This document shows, one piece after another, positions 24,960 to 33,597 of a DNA stretch of 64,000 nucleotides. This DNA comes from Pseudomonas sp. TH15 (lineage in GTDB: Bacteria > Pseudomonadota > Gammaproteobacteria > Pseudomonadales > Pseudomonadaceae). Location: positions 124,001 through 188,000 of the forward strand of contig NZ_JAEKEL010000001.1 of NCBI RefSeq assembly GCF_016651105.1, read 5' to 3'. The notes below the pieces were generated by a model, which worked only from the letters and a program-made list of their open reading frames with translations, ran no database searches and was not told where the DNA came from. Both the position numbers and the translations under genes were made by a program. Position 1 is the stretch's first letter. Each line of letters starts with the position of its first letter.

Positions 24960-26207
24960 ATGACCCAGAACTCCGCCTCCTCCCCCGCTCACGTCGCCAT
25001 CATCGGCGGTGGCCCCGCTGGCCTGATGGCCGCTGAAGTGCTGAGCCAGGCCGGAATTCGCGTTGATCTGTACGACGGCATGCCCTCGGTAGGCCGCAAG
25101 TTTCTGTTGGCCGGGGTCGGCGGCATGAACATCACCCACTCCGAAGCCTACCCGGCATTCCTCTCACGCTACGCCGAGCGCGCGCCGAACATTGCCCCGC
25201 TGCTGCGCGACTTTGATGCCGATGCGTTGTGCCAATGGATTCATGACCTGGGCATCGAAACCTTTGTCGGCAGCTCCGGCCGGGTATTTCCTACGGACAT
25301 GAAAGCCGCGCCCCTGCTGCGCGCCTGGCTCAAACGCCTGCGGGACAGTGGCGTAGTTATCCACACCCGCCACCGCTGGCTGGGTTGGAATGCCGATGGC
25401 AGCCTGAAAGTGTCCAGCCCCGAAGGTGAAAAAACCTTAACAACCGACGCAACCTTGTTAGCCCTCGGCGGCGGCAGTTGGTCGCGCCTCGGTTCGGACG
25501 GCGCCTGGATGCTGCCACTTGAACAGCACGGCGTAGGACTGGCGCCGTTGCAACCGAGCAATTGCGGCTTCGAGGTGCAGGCCTGGAGCGAATTGATGGT
25601 CAGCAAATTCGCCGGCGCGCCGCTGAAAAATATCGCCATCGGCCTCAATGACGACATCCCGCGCCTCGGCGAGTGCGTGATCACCGCCACGGGCATTGAG
25701 GGCAGTTTGATCTACGCCCTGTCGGCACCGATCCGTGAAGCCATCAATCTGCATGGCTCGGCGACTGTTCATATCGACCTATTGCCGGGCCGACCTGTGG
25801 ATAAAGTTGAGGCTGCGCTGAGCAAACCGCGCGGTTCACGCTCGATGTCCAAACACTTGCACAGTCAGTTGGGTCTTGATGGCGTCAAAGCGGCGCTGTT
25901 GCGCGAACTGACCGGCGCAGAATCCTTTGCCGATCCGGCATTGCTGGCAAAAGCGATCAAGGCATTGCCACTGACGCTGGTGAAAACCCGTCCATTGGAC
26001 GAAGCCATCAGCAGTGCGGGCGGCGTGAAGTTCGAGTCGATGGATGAGCGCTTGATGCTCAAGCAGCTGCCTGGGGTGTTCTGCGCGGGCGAAATGCTGG
26101 ACTGGGAAGCGCCGACGGGCGGCTATTTGCTGACGGGGTGTTTTGCCAGTGGGCGGGCGGCGGGGTTGGGTGTCGTGCAGTGGCTTAAAAGCAGCGCCAG
26201 GCTTTGA
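24960..26207 (+). CDS. HI0933/YhiN-type NAD(P)/FAD-dependent oxidoreductase
   Basis: A 415-residue flavoprotein. The N-terminal dinucleotide motif is VAIIGGGPAGLMAAEVL, followed by GRKFLLAGVGGMNITHSE, which is typical of the HI0933/YhiN family. A mid-segment is TLLALGGGSWSRLGSDG, and the C-terminal GVFCAGEMLDWEAPTGGYLLTGCFASG closes the FAD site. The start at 24960 gives the standard N-terminus; the frame opens 36 bases earlier. The enzymatic role of this family remains unclear. Confidence 0.88.
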   Translation: MTQNSASSPAHVAIIGGGPAGLMAAEVLSQAGIRVDLYDGMPSVGRKFLLAGVGGMNITHSEAYPAFLSRYAERAPNIAPLLRDFDADALCQWIHDLGIETFVGSSGRVFPTDMKAAPLLRAWLKRLRDSGVVIHTRHRWLGWNADGSLKVSSPEGEKTLTTDATLLALGGGSWSRLGSDGAWMLPLEQHGVGLAPLQPSNCGFEVQAWSELMVSKFAGAPLKNIAIGLNDDIPRLGECVITATGIEGSLIYALSAPIREAINLHGSATVHIDLLPGRPVDKVEAALSKPRGSRSMSKHLHSQLGLDGVKAALLRELTGAESFADPALLAKAIKALPLTLVKTRPLDEAISSAGGVKFESMDERLMLKQLPGVFCAGEMLDWEAPTGGYLLTGCFASGRAAGLGVVQWLKSSARL

Positions 26208-26210
26208 GCC

Positions 26211-26258
26211 ACAAGCTGCAAGCAAAAGCACAACGCTTCTGACTTGCAGCTTGCAGCT
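26211..26258. repeat. Inverted repeat, CAAGCTGCAAG family
   Basis: CAAGCTGCAAG at 26212-26222 pairs perfectly with CTTGCAGCTTG at 26243-26253. It lies between convergent genes and should work as a two-way terminator. A related repeat lies at the end of fieF. Confidence 0.75.
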
Positions 26259-26276
26259 ATTTACTCGAAGCCGCTT

Positions 26277-27611
26277 TTACGGCTTACGCTTACGCGGCCC
26301 AGTGTTAAACACCGGCACTTTTCGCACAGGCTTGAGCGAAGGTTCCACCGCCGAAGCATCCCCGCTCTCAACCCATTTACCGAGGTTGCGCTTGCTGCCA
26401 CCGGAGGTCTTTGGCTTCTTCGGTTTTTTCGGTTTCTTCACCACCTGACCACTGGAATCAGTATCCGGCACCCGATGTTCAGGCTCGAAATCCTGCTCCA
26501 TCTGGCGCGTCAGGGTCTGACGGGTCAGCATCTCAATGGCGGACAGCTGATTCACTTCATCCGCGCACACCAGGGAAATTGCCTCACCGGTGGCACCCGC
26601 ACGACCGGTGCGGCCGATACGGTGGATGTAGTCCTCAGCCACGATCGGCAGGTCGAAGTTGACCACCATCGGCAGATCTTCGATATCCAGACCACGGGCC
26701 GCAACGTCGGTCGCCACCAGAATCTGTATTTCGCTGGCCTTGAAACGATCCAGCGCGCGCTGACGGGTCGCCTGGGGTTTGTCGCCGTGAATGCCGTCGG
26801 CATTGATGCCCAGGCCCTGAAGTTTTTCCACCAGCGCGTCCACGCCATTGCGGGTTTTGGCGAACACCAGCACCTGTTTCCACTTGCCCTTGCGCAGCAA
26901 GTGAATGAACAGCTCCGGCTTACGCTTCTTGTCCACCACCACAACCCATTGCTTGACGGTGTTGGCCGCCACGTTGCGCGGGCTGACTTCGATGCTCAGC
27001 GGGTCGTTGAGCATTTGCCCGGCCAGCAAGCGGATCGCGTCGGAGAAGGTCGCGGAGAACAACAGCGTTTGACGTTGCTTCGGCAGCACGCGGTAAATGT
27101 TCCCCAGCTCTTCGGAGAAGCCCAGATCGAGCATGCGATCGGCTTCGTCCAGGATCAGCGTTTGCAGCTGATTGAACTTGAGGGCCTTCTGGCGATACAG
27201 GTCGAGCAAACGACCCGGAGTCGCCACCAGCACATCAACCCCTTTGCGCAGCTTCATCATCTGCGGGTTGATGCTGACGCCGCCGTACACCGCGTAAGTA
27301 CTCAACGGCAGGTTCTCGGCGTACTGGCGCACGGCTTCGTGAACCTGTTCGGCCAGTTCGCGGGTCGGCACCAGGATCAGTGCACGCACCGAGTTGGAGG
27401 CCACTTTCGGCCCTTCCATGGCCAGCAACTGCAGCAGCGGCAGCGCGAAACCGGCGGTCTTGCCGGTGCCGGTCTGGGCCGCAGCCATCAGGTCGCGACC
27501 GGCCAGCACCGCCGGAATGGCTTGCGCCTGGACCGGCGTAGGTGTCTGGTAGCCGAGCGTCTCGAGAGAGCGCAGCAAGGGTTCGATCAGGCCAAGGGAG
27601 GCGAAAGTCAT
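26277..27611 (-). CDS. rhlE: DEAD-box RNA helicase RhlE
   Basis: A 444-residue helicase. All motifs are visible: the Q motif (TPTPVQAQAIP), AQTGTGKT, PTRELAEQ, DEADRMLDLGF, SATF in motif III, ATDVAARGLDIE and HRIGRTGRAG. After the core, at about residue 380, comes a lysine-rich tail with repeated KKPKKPK runs, likely an RNA-binding extension. It acts in RNA decay, ribosome assembly and cold growth in relatives. The start at 27611 is chosen over an upstream ATG because MTFASLGL is the standard beginning. Confidence 0.92.
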   Translation of the reverse strand: MTFASLGLIEPLLRSLETLGYQTPTPVQAQAIPAVLAGRDLMAAAQTGTGKTAGFALPLLQLLAMEGPKVASNSVRALILVPTRELAEQVHEAVRQYAENLPLSTYAVYGGVSINPQMMKLRKGVDVLVATPGRLLDLYRQKALKFNQLQTLILDEADRMLDLGFSEELGNIYRVLPKQRQTLLFSATFSDAIRLLAGQMLNDPLSIEVSPRNVAANTVKQWVVVVDKKRKPELFIHLLRKGKWKQVLVFAKTRNGVDALVEKLQGLGINADGIHGDKPQATRQRALDRFKASEIQILVATDVAARGLDIEDLPMVVNFDLPIVAEDYIHRIGRTGRAGATGEAISLVCADEVNQLSAIEMLTRQTLTRQMEQDFEPEHRVPDTDSSGQVVKKPKKPKKPKTSGGSKRNLGKWVESGDASAVEPSLKPVRKVPVFNTGPRKRKP

Positions 27612-27676
27612 GGGATTACCGTAGGAAAATTCAGCGCGGTTGTGCAAAACGAGTGTGCAATGGCGCGCAGTTTACC

Positions 27677-28603
27677 CTAATTCACACGGGATTCTGTCGG
27701 TGCCACCACCGCAGGTCGTTCCGGGCGCCGACGCCATTGTGGCAAGCCGATCAAGACCACGGCGCTGATGATCACCGCCATGGCAATCGCTTCCTCGATA
27801 CCGATGGTCTCGCCAACAAACACGATGCCCAGCAACACCGCCACCGCCGGGTTGACGTAGGCATAACTGGTGGCCGCCGCTGGACGTACGTGCTTCAACA
27901 AATACATGTAGGCGTTGAAGGCAATGATCGAACCGAAACCGATCAAGTAGGCCAGCGCCAACCAGCCTTCGACCGGCGGCACACTGTCCAGACGCTCACC
28001 ACTCAGCGCACTGCCGATCAACAACACCACGCCACCCACCAGCATTTCCGCAGCACTGGCCATCGCGCCCTGGGGCAACGGCAAGTGTTTGCTCCACACC
28101 GAGCCGAAAGCCCAGGCTGCGGCGGCGAACACCAGCAACATCGCGCCCAACGGGCTCGATTGCAGGTTGGAGCCGAGGTTGAGCATGGCGATGCCGACCA
28201 ACCCGAGCACAATCCCGGCCCATTCAAGACGCGTATTACGCGCCCCCCAGAAATAACCGCACAGCAGCGTAAACAAAGGCACCGTCGCCACCGCCAGCGC
28301 GGCAACACCGGAGGCCACCCCGCTATGCTCGGCCATGCTCACCGCACCGTTACCGAAACTGAGCAGCAAAATGCCGATCATGCCCGCCGCTTTCCACTGC
28401 GCCCAGGTCGGTGCCGGGGCCCCGCGCCAGCGCAGGAACGCATACATCAACGATCCGGCAATCACAAAGCGAATACCGCCGAGCATCAACGGCGGCCAGT
28501 ACTGCACGCCAATGCGAATGACCAGATAGGTCGAGCCCCAAATCACGTACAACGCGAAAAAAGCAGCGATCAACGGTAAGGGGAAGCGACGTAAGCCAGG
28601 CAT
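27677..28603 (-). CDS. EamA/DMT family exporter (YedA-like)
   Basis: A 308-residue inner-membrane protein with ten hydrophobic segments in two EamA repeats. FFALYVIWGSTYLVIRIGV in helix 1 and YAYVNPAVAVLLGIVFVGE in helix 9 are typical of the YedA/RhaT branch of metabolite exporters. It lies divergently from the Lrp/AsnC regulator, an arrangement that often means local control of an amino acid exporter. The substrate remains a guess. Confidence 0.87.
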   Translation of the reverse strand: MPGLRRFPLPLIAAFFALYVIWGSTYLVIRIGVQYWPPLMLGGIRFVIAGSLMYAFLRWRGAPAPTWAQWKAAGMIGILLLSFGNGAVSMAEHSGVASGVAALAVATVPLFTLLCGYFWGARNTRLEWAGIVLGLVGIAMLNLGSNLQSSPLGAMLLVFAAAAWAFGSVWSKHLPLPQGAMASAAEMLVGGVVLLIGSALSGERLDSVPPVEGWLALAYLIGFGSIIAFNAYMYLLKHVRPAAATSYAYVNPAVAVLLGIVFVGETIGIEEAIAMAVIISAVVLIGLPQWRRRPERPAVVAPTESRVN

Positions 28604-28768
28604 TGGGCAGCTCTCAGGCAAGAGAAGGAGAGCAGATATTCTAGAAAGGCCAACGGCTAAAAATAAGCTACAAAACCTGTTTATCGCGCCGGTACACTTT
28701 TCAAAACACGGAGATCACCGCTATAAACCGTGTATTCGAAAGTCATGTCATTTTCAGGAATTCCCACG

Positions 28769-29224
28769 ATGGACAAGTACGACCGCATGCTCCTCAGCGC
28801 CCTGTTGGAAAACGGTCGAGCGTCCTACGCCGAACTGGCGCGCAAGGTGAACCTGTCCGCCCCGGCCGTGGCCGAGCGCGTGGCCAAACTTGAGTCCTGC
28901 GGGGTGATCACCGGTTATCAGGCCAAGGTCGACCTGTCAAAAATCGGCCTGCCGATCCAGTGCGTCATCGAATTGCGGCTAAACCAGCACGGCAATCAGA
29001 AAACCTACGACGAACTGATCAAAATCCCGCAACTGACCGAGTGCCACCGGGTGACGGGGGATCCGTGCGTGATCATGCAAGCGGCGGTGGGGTCGATGCC
29101 GGAGTTGGAGGCGTTGATTAATCGGGTGGCGAAATTTGGGTTTAGCAAGACGTCGATTGTGTTGTCGAGCGCCATCGAAAAACGCGTGCCGCTCGACCAC
29201 ATCGAAAACAACGGCAAATCCTGA
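28769..29224 (+). CDS. Lrp/AsnC family regulator
   Basis: A 151-residue regulator. The helix-turn-helix is at residues 3-60 (DRMLLSALLENGRASYAELARKVNLSAP is the first part), and the RAM effector domain follows with CHRVTGDPCVIMQAAV. AGGA lies upstream of the ATG at 28769; an ATG at 28745 is also possible. The divergent EamA exporter is the most likely target, 165 bases away, with an amino acid as effector by family analogy. Confidence 0.88.
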   Translation: MDKYDRMLLSALLENGRASYAELARKVNLSAPAVAERVAKLESCGVITGYQAKVDLSKIGLPIQCVIELRLNQHGNQKTYDELIKIPQLTECHRVTGDPCVIMQAAVGSMPELEALINRVAKFGFSKTSIVLSSAIEKRVPLDHIENNGKS

Positions 29225-29235
29225 GGACGAACATG

Positions 29236-29332
29236 CCCCTGTGGGAGCGGGCTTGCTCGCGAAAGCGTCGGCACATCCAACCTCGATGTGACTGACAGGC
29301 CGCTTTCGCGAGCAAGCCCGCTCCCACAGGGG
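29236..29332. repeat. REPIN element with perfect 32-bp arms
   Basis: The arm 29236-29267, beginning CCCCTGTGGGAGCGGGC, is repeated exactly in reverse complement at 29301-29332. The centre contains TGACTGAC. It separates the convergent AsnC and exonuclease genes. Perfect arms suggest recent insertion. Confidence 0.9.
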
Positions 29333-29345
29333 ATTTGCGGTGTCG

Positions 29346-29957
29346 TCAGAACCCGCGATGGCGCTTGAGATGTTCGTTGATCTTCGCCGCCGGCACTTTC
29401 TGCAAGCTGACCAGCAAATCATGGGACAACTCCCGCAACCCGTGCTGCTGCCGCAGTTGCTCAGCCAAGTGCGTCGTCAGGTTCGCCGCCATCTCGGCAT
29501 CCGCCATCGCCCGGTGAGCCTTGCCGGTATTAGGCAGGCTGGCGAAAGTGGTGAGCGTCCCGAGTTTGTGATTCGGCGCCGCCGGCATCAGACGCCGGGC
29601 CAGTAACAGTGAGCAGGCAAAGTTCTGCAACCGTGTGCGTTTGATCCGCCCCAGTTCAAAGTCCCAGAACTTCTGGTCGAACGCGGCGTTGTGCGCCAGC
29701 AGCGGCGTAATGCCGACGAACTCGTTCACCTCGTTCATCACCTGCTCGGCCGACGGTGCGGTGCGCAGCATGGCGTTGCTGATGCCAGTGAGTTGTTCGA
29801 TGAACGCCGGTACGCGCACGCCGGCGTTCATCAGGCTCTGGTAACGCTCGACGATGCGCCCCTGTTCAAGGATCACCACGGCGATTTCCGTGGCCCGGCA
29901 GCTACTGCTTGGGGAGATCCCGGTGGTTTCAAAGTCGATGACTGCTATGCGTTCCAA
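29346..29957 (-). CDS. DnaQ-like 3'-5' exonuclease
   Basis: A 203-residue DEDDh exonuclease. ExoI is IAVIDFETTGISP with the Asp/Glu pair, ExoII is LLAHNAAFDQKFW, and ExoIII is KAHRAMADAEMAANL with the catalytic histidine and aspartate. It is a stand-alone domain like the proofreading subunit of polymerase III but shorter, so it is probably a repair or RNA-end trimming nuclease and not DnaQ itself. It is followed on the same strand by no close gene; the NYN gene lies 22 bases upstream, so they may share a transcript. Confidence 0.88.
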   Translation of the reverse strand: MERIAVIDFETTGISPSSSCRATEIAVVILEQGRIVERYQSLMNAGVRVPAFIEQLTGISNAMLRTAPSAEQVMNEVNEFVGITPLLAHNAAFDQKFWDFELGRIKRTRLQNFACSLLLARRLMPAAPNHKLGTLTTFASLPNTGKAHRAMADAEMAANLTTHLAEQLRQQHGLRELSHDLLVSLQKVPAAKINEHLKRHRGF

Positions 29958-29979
29958 ACCTGTTTCAACTCCGTAAAAA

Positions 29980-30459
29980 TCAATTCTTGAGCAGCAACGC
30001 GCCTTCGATTGGCACGTAGCGGCTGGCGGCGCGGATCAGCGAGTTCGCGGTCAGGCCCGGCACGCCGTAAGCCACGGCTTGTACGCCGTGCTTGCTGATG
30101 ATGCGATCCAGCAGCATGTCGAAATCACCATCGCCGGAAGCCAGCACCACTTCGTCGACATGATCGGCGGCGTCCATGATGTCGAGGGTAATACCTACGT
30201 CCCAGTCGCCCTTGGCCGAGCCGTCGCTGCGCTGGATGTAAGGCTTGAGCTTCACGATGAAGCCCAGGTTGCGCAGGATCTGCTGGAACTGCTGCTGCTT
30301 GCTGTCACCACGATCGATGGCGTAGGCATACGCCTCGACAATCTCGCCCTGTTTACTGATATCTGCCCACAGCGCGGCATAGTTGAAGTGGCAACCATAA
30401 GCCTGACGCACGGTGTAATAGAGGTTTTGGACATCGGCAAACACTGCGATTTTTTTCAC
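29980..30459 (-). CDS. NYN domain protein (LabA/DUF88-like)
   Basis: A 159-residue PIN-like nuclease-fold protein. Acidic residues expected in the active site are found in AVFADVQNLYY, KGDWDVGITLDIMD and LASGDGDFDMLLDRI. This is the LabA/TIGR00288 type of NYN domain, predicted to bind or cut RNA. The stop lies 22 bases before the start of the DnaQ-like exonuclease, so a nucleic acid-processing pair is possible. Confidence 0.87.
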   Translation of the reverse strand: MKKIAVFADVQNLYYTVRQAYGCHFNYAALWADISKQGEIVEAYAYAIDRGDSKQQQFQQILRNLGFIVKLKPYIQRSDGSAKGDWDVGITLDIMDAADHVDEVVLASGDGDFDMLLDRIISKHGVQAVAYGVPGLTANSLIRAASRYVPIEGALLLKN

Positions 30460-30648
30460 CGTGCATCCTCATGAGCGCACAAGCGCGCGGGCAGGATCAG
30501 GCCCCAGGCCCGAAAAGTTGCCCAGTATGCCAGCCTGAAGGATTGTTCCGCGAATAATCACCGGCAGGCGCGCAGGTGCTGCTGACGAGTGGTGAGGGGA
30601 TTTATCCCCTCACCACAGGTTTGGTGTCAAACCTGATGAATGCAGGTG

Positions 30649-31407
30649 TCAGACGAAGGAGTCGTCGTCATCGCCGCCGAAGAACGATGAGTCGTCATCG
30701 TTGTTGTAGTCGGTGTCGCTAAGGTCGCCCTGATCGTTGGAGTCGTTGCCGGCCATGCGCTGGTCATTGCCCCGGTCATTACCGCTTTGATCATTGACCT
30801 GGGCCGGTTCTTCCTTGATGACTTCGACGATTTGCTGCGGCTGCTGATTGCTGTGGAACATACTGCTGATGCCTTCTGCCAGCATCACACCACCGGCCAC
30901 GCCAGCCGCGGTTTTCAGCGCGCCACCGAGGAAGCCGCTGCCCGCCGCCGGAGCGGCTTGCTGCGCGTAGTTAGGCGGCGGCGCGCCGAAGTTCTGCTGG
31001 GGCGCAGGCGCGTTAAAGTTCTGCTGCGGCGCCGGCTCGCGCCAGCCGCCGGTCGAGGCTGGAGCGCTTTGGGTTGGCGCTGGGCGCGAGCTGCCGCCAC
31101 CAAAGATGCTCGACAAAAACCCGCCGCCGCTCGGCGCAGGCGCGGCACTTTGTGCTTTGGCCTGTTGCAGTTCGTCCTGCAATTGCTGGATTTGCTGGGT
31201 CTGTTGCTTGTTCTGTTCGTCGAGGCTCTTGATGGCAGCCTCTTGCACCAGAATCGCCTGGGTCATGAAATAGCCCGCGGCGGGCTGGCGAGTCAGGTGT
31301 TCCTTGATCCGCGCCTCGGCTTGAGCGTCGCGCGGGGCTGAATCCGTTTCGGCCTGTTGCAGCCGGGAAAACAGTCCATCGATCAGGGTTTGTTCTTCGC
31401 TGTTCAT
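30649..31407 (-). CDS. DUF2076 family protein
   Basis: A 252-residue protein. The first 80 residues form the helical DUF2076 start (EEQTLIDGLFSRLQQAE, then a coiled coil rich in Gln at about 65-90). A Pro/Gln/Asn-rich linker follows, then a glycine-rich segment (GSGFLGGALKTAAGVAGGVMLAEGI, shown here only as a hydrophobic stretch near residue 165). The C-terminus ends in a run of aspartates (GGDDDDSFV). The family is found in proteobacteria and has no firm role. The ATG at 31407 is chosen for its DUF2076 N-terminus. Confidence 0.82.
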   Translation of the reverse strand: MNSEEQTLIDGLFSRLQQAETDSAPRDAQAEARIKEHLTRQPAAGYFMTQAILVQEAAIKSLDEQNKQQTQQIQQLQDELQQAKAQSAAPAPSGGGFLSSIFGGGSSRPAPTQSAPASTGGWREPAPQQNFNAPAPQQNFGAPPPNYAQQAAPAAGSGFLGGALKTAAGVAGGVMLAEGISSMFHSNQQPQQIVEVIKEEPAQVNDQSGNDRGNDQRMAGNDSNDQGDLSDTDYNNDDDSSFFGGDDDDSFV

Positions 31408-31584
31408 GGCGACCTCGTAGATTGCCGGGAATATCGTCTTCCTCATCCACGATGGACAAGGCGCCTACCAGTTATGGGGCTGATACAGGATGTTTCAATA
31501 GCCTTTACCTAACGTTTACGTTTGCGCCCCCCGACGCTTCATCGGTTAAAGTGTGGGACTGCTTTTAACCTGCGATACCGACTG

Positions 31585-32259
31585 ATGAATCCGTTCGATG
31601 TGCTGCGTGACTCCTTGTACTTCTTCAAGCGCAATCTGGGCCAGATCGTGCAACTGTGCCTGCCGCTGGTGATTCTTGAGGCGTTCTTGCAACAATTGGT
31701 GGACAACACCGCCGCCCCGGACGGTTTCCCCGGTTACAGCGTGGTCGTTGGTTTACTGGTGTATCCGCTGTATACCGCCGCGTTGATCCTGTTTCTCGAC
31801 GCCCGCAGCCGTGGCGAATCGCCGCGCATCCGTGACCTGCTGGCGATGTCCGCCACGTTGTGGCCACGCTTTGCCCTGCTCACCGCGCTCAACACCTTGT
31901 TGATCCTGATCGGCCTGTCGCTGTATTTCCTGCCGGGCCTGTGGCTGATGGTGACGCTGGCCTTCGCCGAGTACTTGCTGGTGCTGCGCGGTATGGCGCC
32001 GCTGGCGGCGATGAAAGAAAGCCTGCGCCTGACCCGCGGCCATTTCCTGCGCATTCTGGTGTGCATCCTCTGTGTTATGGGGCCGTTGTGGGTGCTCAAG
32101 GGCGCCAGCTACGCGGTCTATCCCGAACCACAGAACCCGGCAATCGCCCTGCTGATCGACAGCGTCCACAGCTTCCTGCAACTGTTCACCAGCGTGGTGC
32201 TGTTCCGCCTGTTTATGCTGATTGGCGAAGTGCCTGACAAAAACGACAGACCTGTCTGA
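31585..32259 (+). CDS. YciC-family membrane protein
   Basis: A 224-residue inner-membrane protein with about six hydrophobic segments and the start MNPFDVLRDSLYFFKRNLG. It fits the YciC/UPF0259 family; a middle segment MKESLRLTRGHFLRIL is typical of that group. Function is unknown. The ATG at 31585 is preferred to an upstream in-frame ATG because the family begins at this methionine. The next gene starts 74 bases later on the same strand. Confidence 0.8.
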   Translation: MNPFDVLRDSLYFFKRNLGQIVQLCLPLVILEAFLQQLVDNTAAPDGFPGYSVVVGLLVYPLYTAALILFLDARSRGESPRIRDLLAMSATLWPRFALLTALNTLLILIGLSLYFLPGLWLMVTLAFAEYLLVLRGMAPLAAMKESLRLTRGHFLRILVCILCVMGPLWVLKGASYAVYPEPQNPAIALLIDSVHSFLQLFTSVVLFRLFMLIGEVPDKNDRPV

Positions 32260-32332
32260 CCGCTCTACCCTTGGGCGCGGCCCTCGCTCTCGGGTATGCT
32301 CGGGTCATCTTTGTAACGCTATAAGCCGAGCC

Positions 32333-33412
32333 ATGACCCGTCTACTGCGCTACACCCTGCTGGGCCTGTTTGCTTTCGTTGGCCTGATCGGCCTGCTGAT
32401 CTACAGCGTGACCTGGCGACCCGACGCCAAGGAAGTGCTGCCGGTCAGTTGCAACGCCAAGGCGCCGACCCTGGTGCCCGGTCAAGCCTTGAAGGTGATG
32501 ACCTGGAACGTTCAGTACCTGGCGGGTAAACGCTACGTGTTCTGGAACGACCTGGCCCAGGGTGACGACGAAAGCCCCACGCTCGAAGACATGGCCTTCA
32601 GCCTCGATGAAGTGGCGCGGGTGATTCGTGACGAGCAACCGGACGTCGTGCTGCTGCAAGAACTCGATGACGGCGCCAAGGCCAGCGACTATCAGAATCA
32701 GGTCAAACTCTTGCAGGAACGGGTCGCCGACCTGTACCCCTGCAACGCCCACGCCTTCGACTGGAAGGCCGACTTTGTGCCAGATCCGCATATCTTCGGC
32801 AGCGTCGGCCGGCAACTCGCCACCCTGAGCCGCTTCCAGATCGGACATGCCGAGCGCCTGCAATTGCCGGTGGCACCCGCCAACGTCATCAGCCGTCAGT
32901 TCAAACCGAAAAACGCTTTGCTGGTGGCGTATCTGCCGTTGAGCGATGGCGGGCAGATCGCGGTGCTCAATACCCACCTGGACCGCGTCCGCCAGCCCGA
33001 CGACACCTTGCAAGCCCAAGTGACAGCGGTGGCCAAGGTCCTCGACAAATACGAAAGCCGCGGCACACCGTGGCTGATTGGCGGCGACTTCAATCTGTTG
33101 CCGCTGGGCCAATACCGACGCCTGCCCGCCGAGCAACGTACGCCCTACTCCGCCGACAGCGCATTGCATGTGCTGTGGGACAAATACCCGATGATCCCGA
33201 CCAACAACGAAGCCAGCGGTGCTGATCGGGCGCAATGGCTGACCCATTACCCGAACGATCCCGGCTTGAACGGCCCGGACCGGACGGTCGACTACCTGTT
33301 TTACAGCCCGCGGATCAAACGGGTCGAGGCAACGGTGCGCCAGGACGATACATTGCGGATCTCCGATCATTTGCCGGTGATCGCGCGTTTCCTCCTGCCC
33401 GCCACCCCATAG
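32333..33412 (+). CDS. Membrane-anchored endonuclease/exonuclease/phosphatase family protein
   Basis: A 359-residue protein with an N-terminal membrane segment (residues 6-25) and an EEP domain. Active-site pieces are VMTWNVQYL, VVLLQELDDG with the metal-binding glutamate, VLNTHLDR, LIGGDFNLLP and ISDHLPVIARF with the C-terminal Asp/His. The family contains sphingomyelinases, inositol phosphatases and nucleases, so the substrate is open. The catalytic domain should face the periplasm. The ATG at 32333 is preferred because it starts the membrane anchor. Confidence 0.85.
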   Translation: MTRLLRYTLLGLFAFVGLIGLLIYSVTWRPDAKEVLPVSCNAKAPTLVPGQALKVMTWNVQYLAGKRYVFWNDLAQGDDESPTLEDMAFSLDEVARVIRDEQPDVVLLQELDDGAKASDYQNQVKLLQERVADLYPCNAHAFDWKADFVPDPHIFGSVGRQLATLSRFQIGHAERLQLPVAPANVISRQFKPKNALLVAYLPLSDGGQIAVLNTHLDRVRQPDDTLQAQVTAVAKVLDKYESRGTPWLIGGDFNLLPLGQYRRLPAEQRTPYSADSALHVLWDKYPMIPTNNEASGADRAQWLTHYPNDPGLNGPDRTVDYLFYSPRIKRVEATVRQDDTLRISDHLPVIARFLLPATP

Positions 33413-33597
33413 ATCAAATTCTGGGAGCCGGATCTCCGGTACAACACAAATCATTGTGCGAACGACTGAGCGCAAAGAACGCTTGGAACCCAGGCAGAAT
33501 GTAACCGGGGACAGACCTTACGCTGGTGCACTTGCCATGAAGGATCCGTCCATCTTCAATCAGGCACTGCGCGATCTTCTTTTGTTGGTTGCGCTCC
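33413..33597 (-). other. Intergenic stretch with a possible mobile-element remnant
   Basis: No intact gene is seen. Read on the minus strand it gives an open but unrecognised reading frame and contains GGTCTGTCCCCGGTTAC. I remember this phrase near REP-associated transposase (RAYT) genes in pseudomonads, but there is no transposase here. It may be a leftover end. Confidence 0.25.

Noticed and set aside
26244..27680. A 478-codon plus-strand frame opposite rhlE
   Set aside because: Composition is His/Gln/Arg-rich and the opposite strand encodes a complete DEAD-box helicase.
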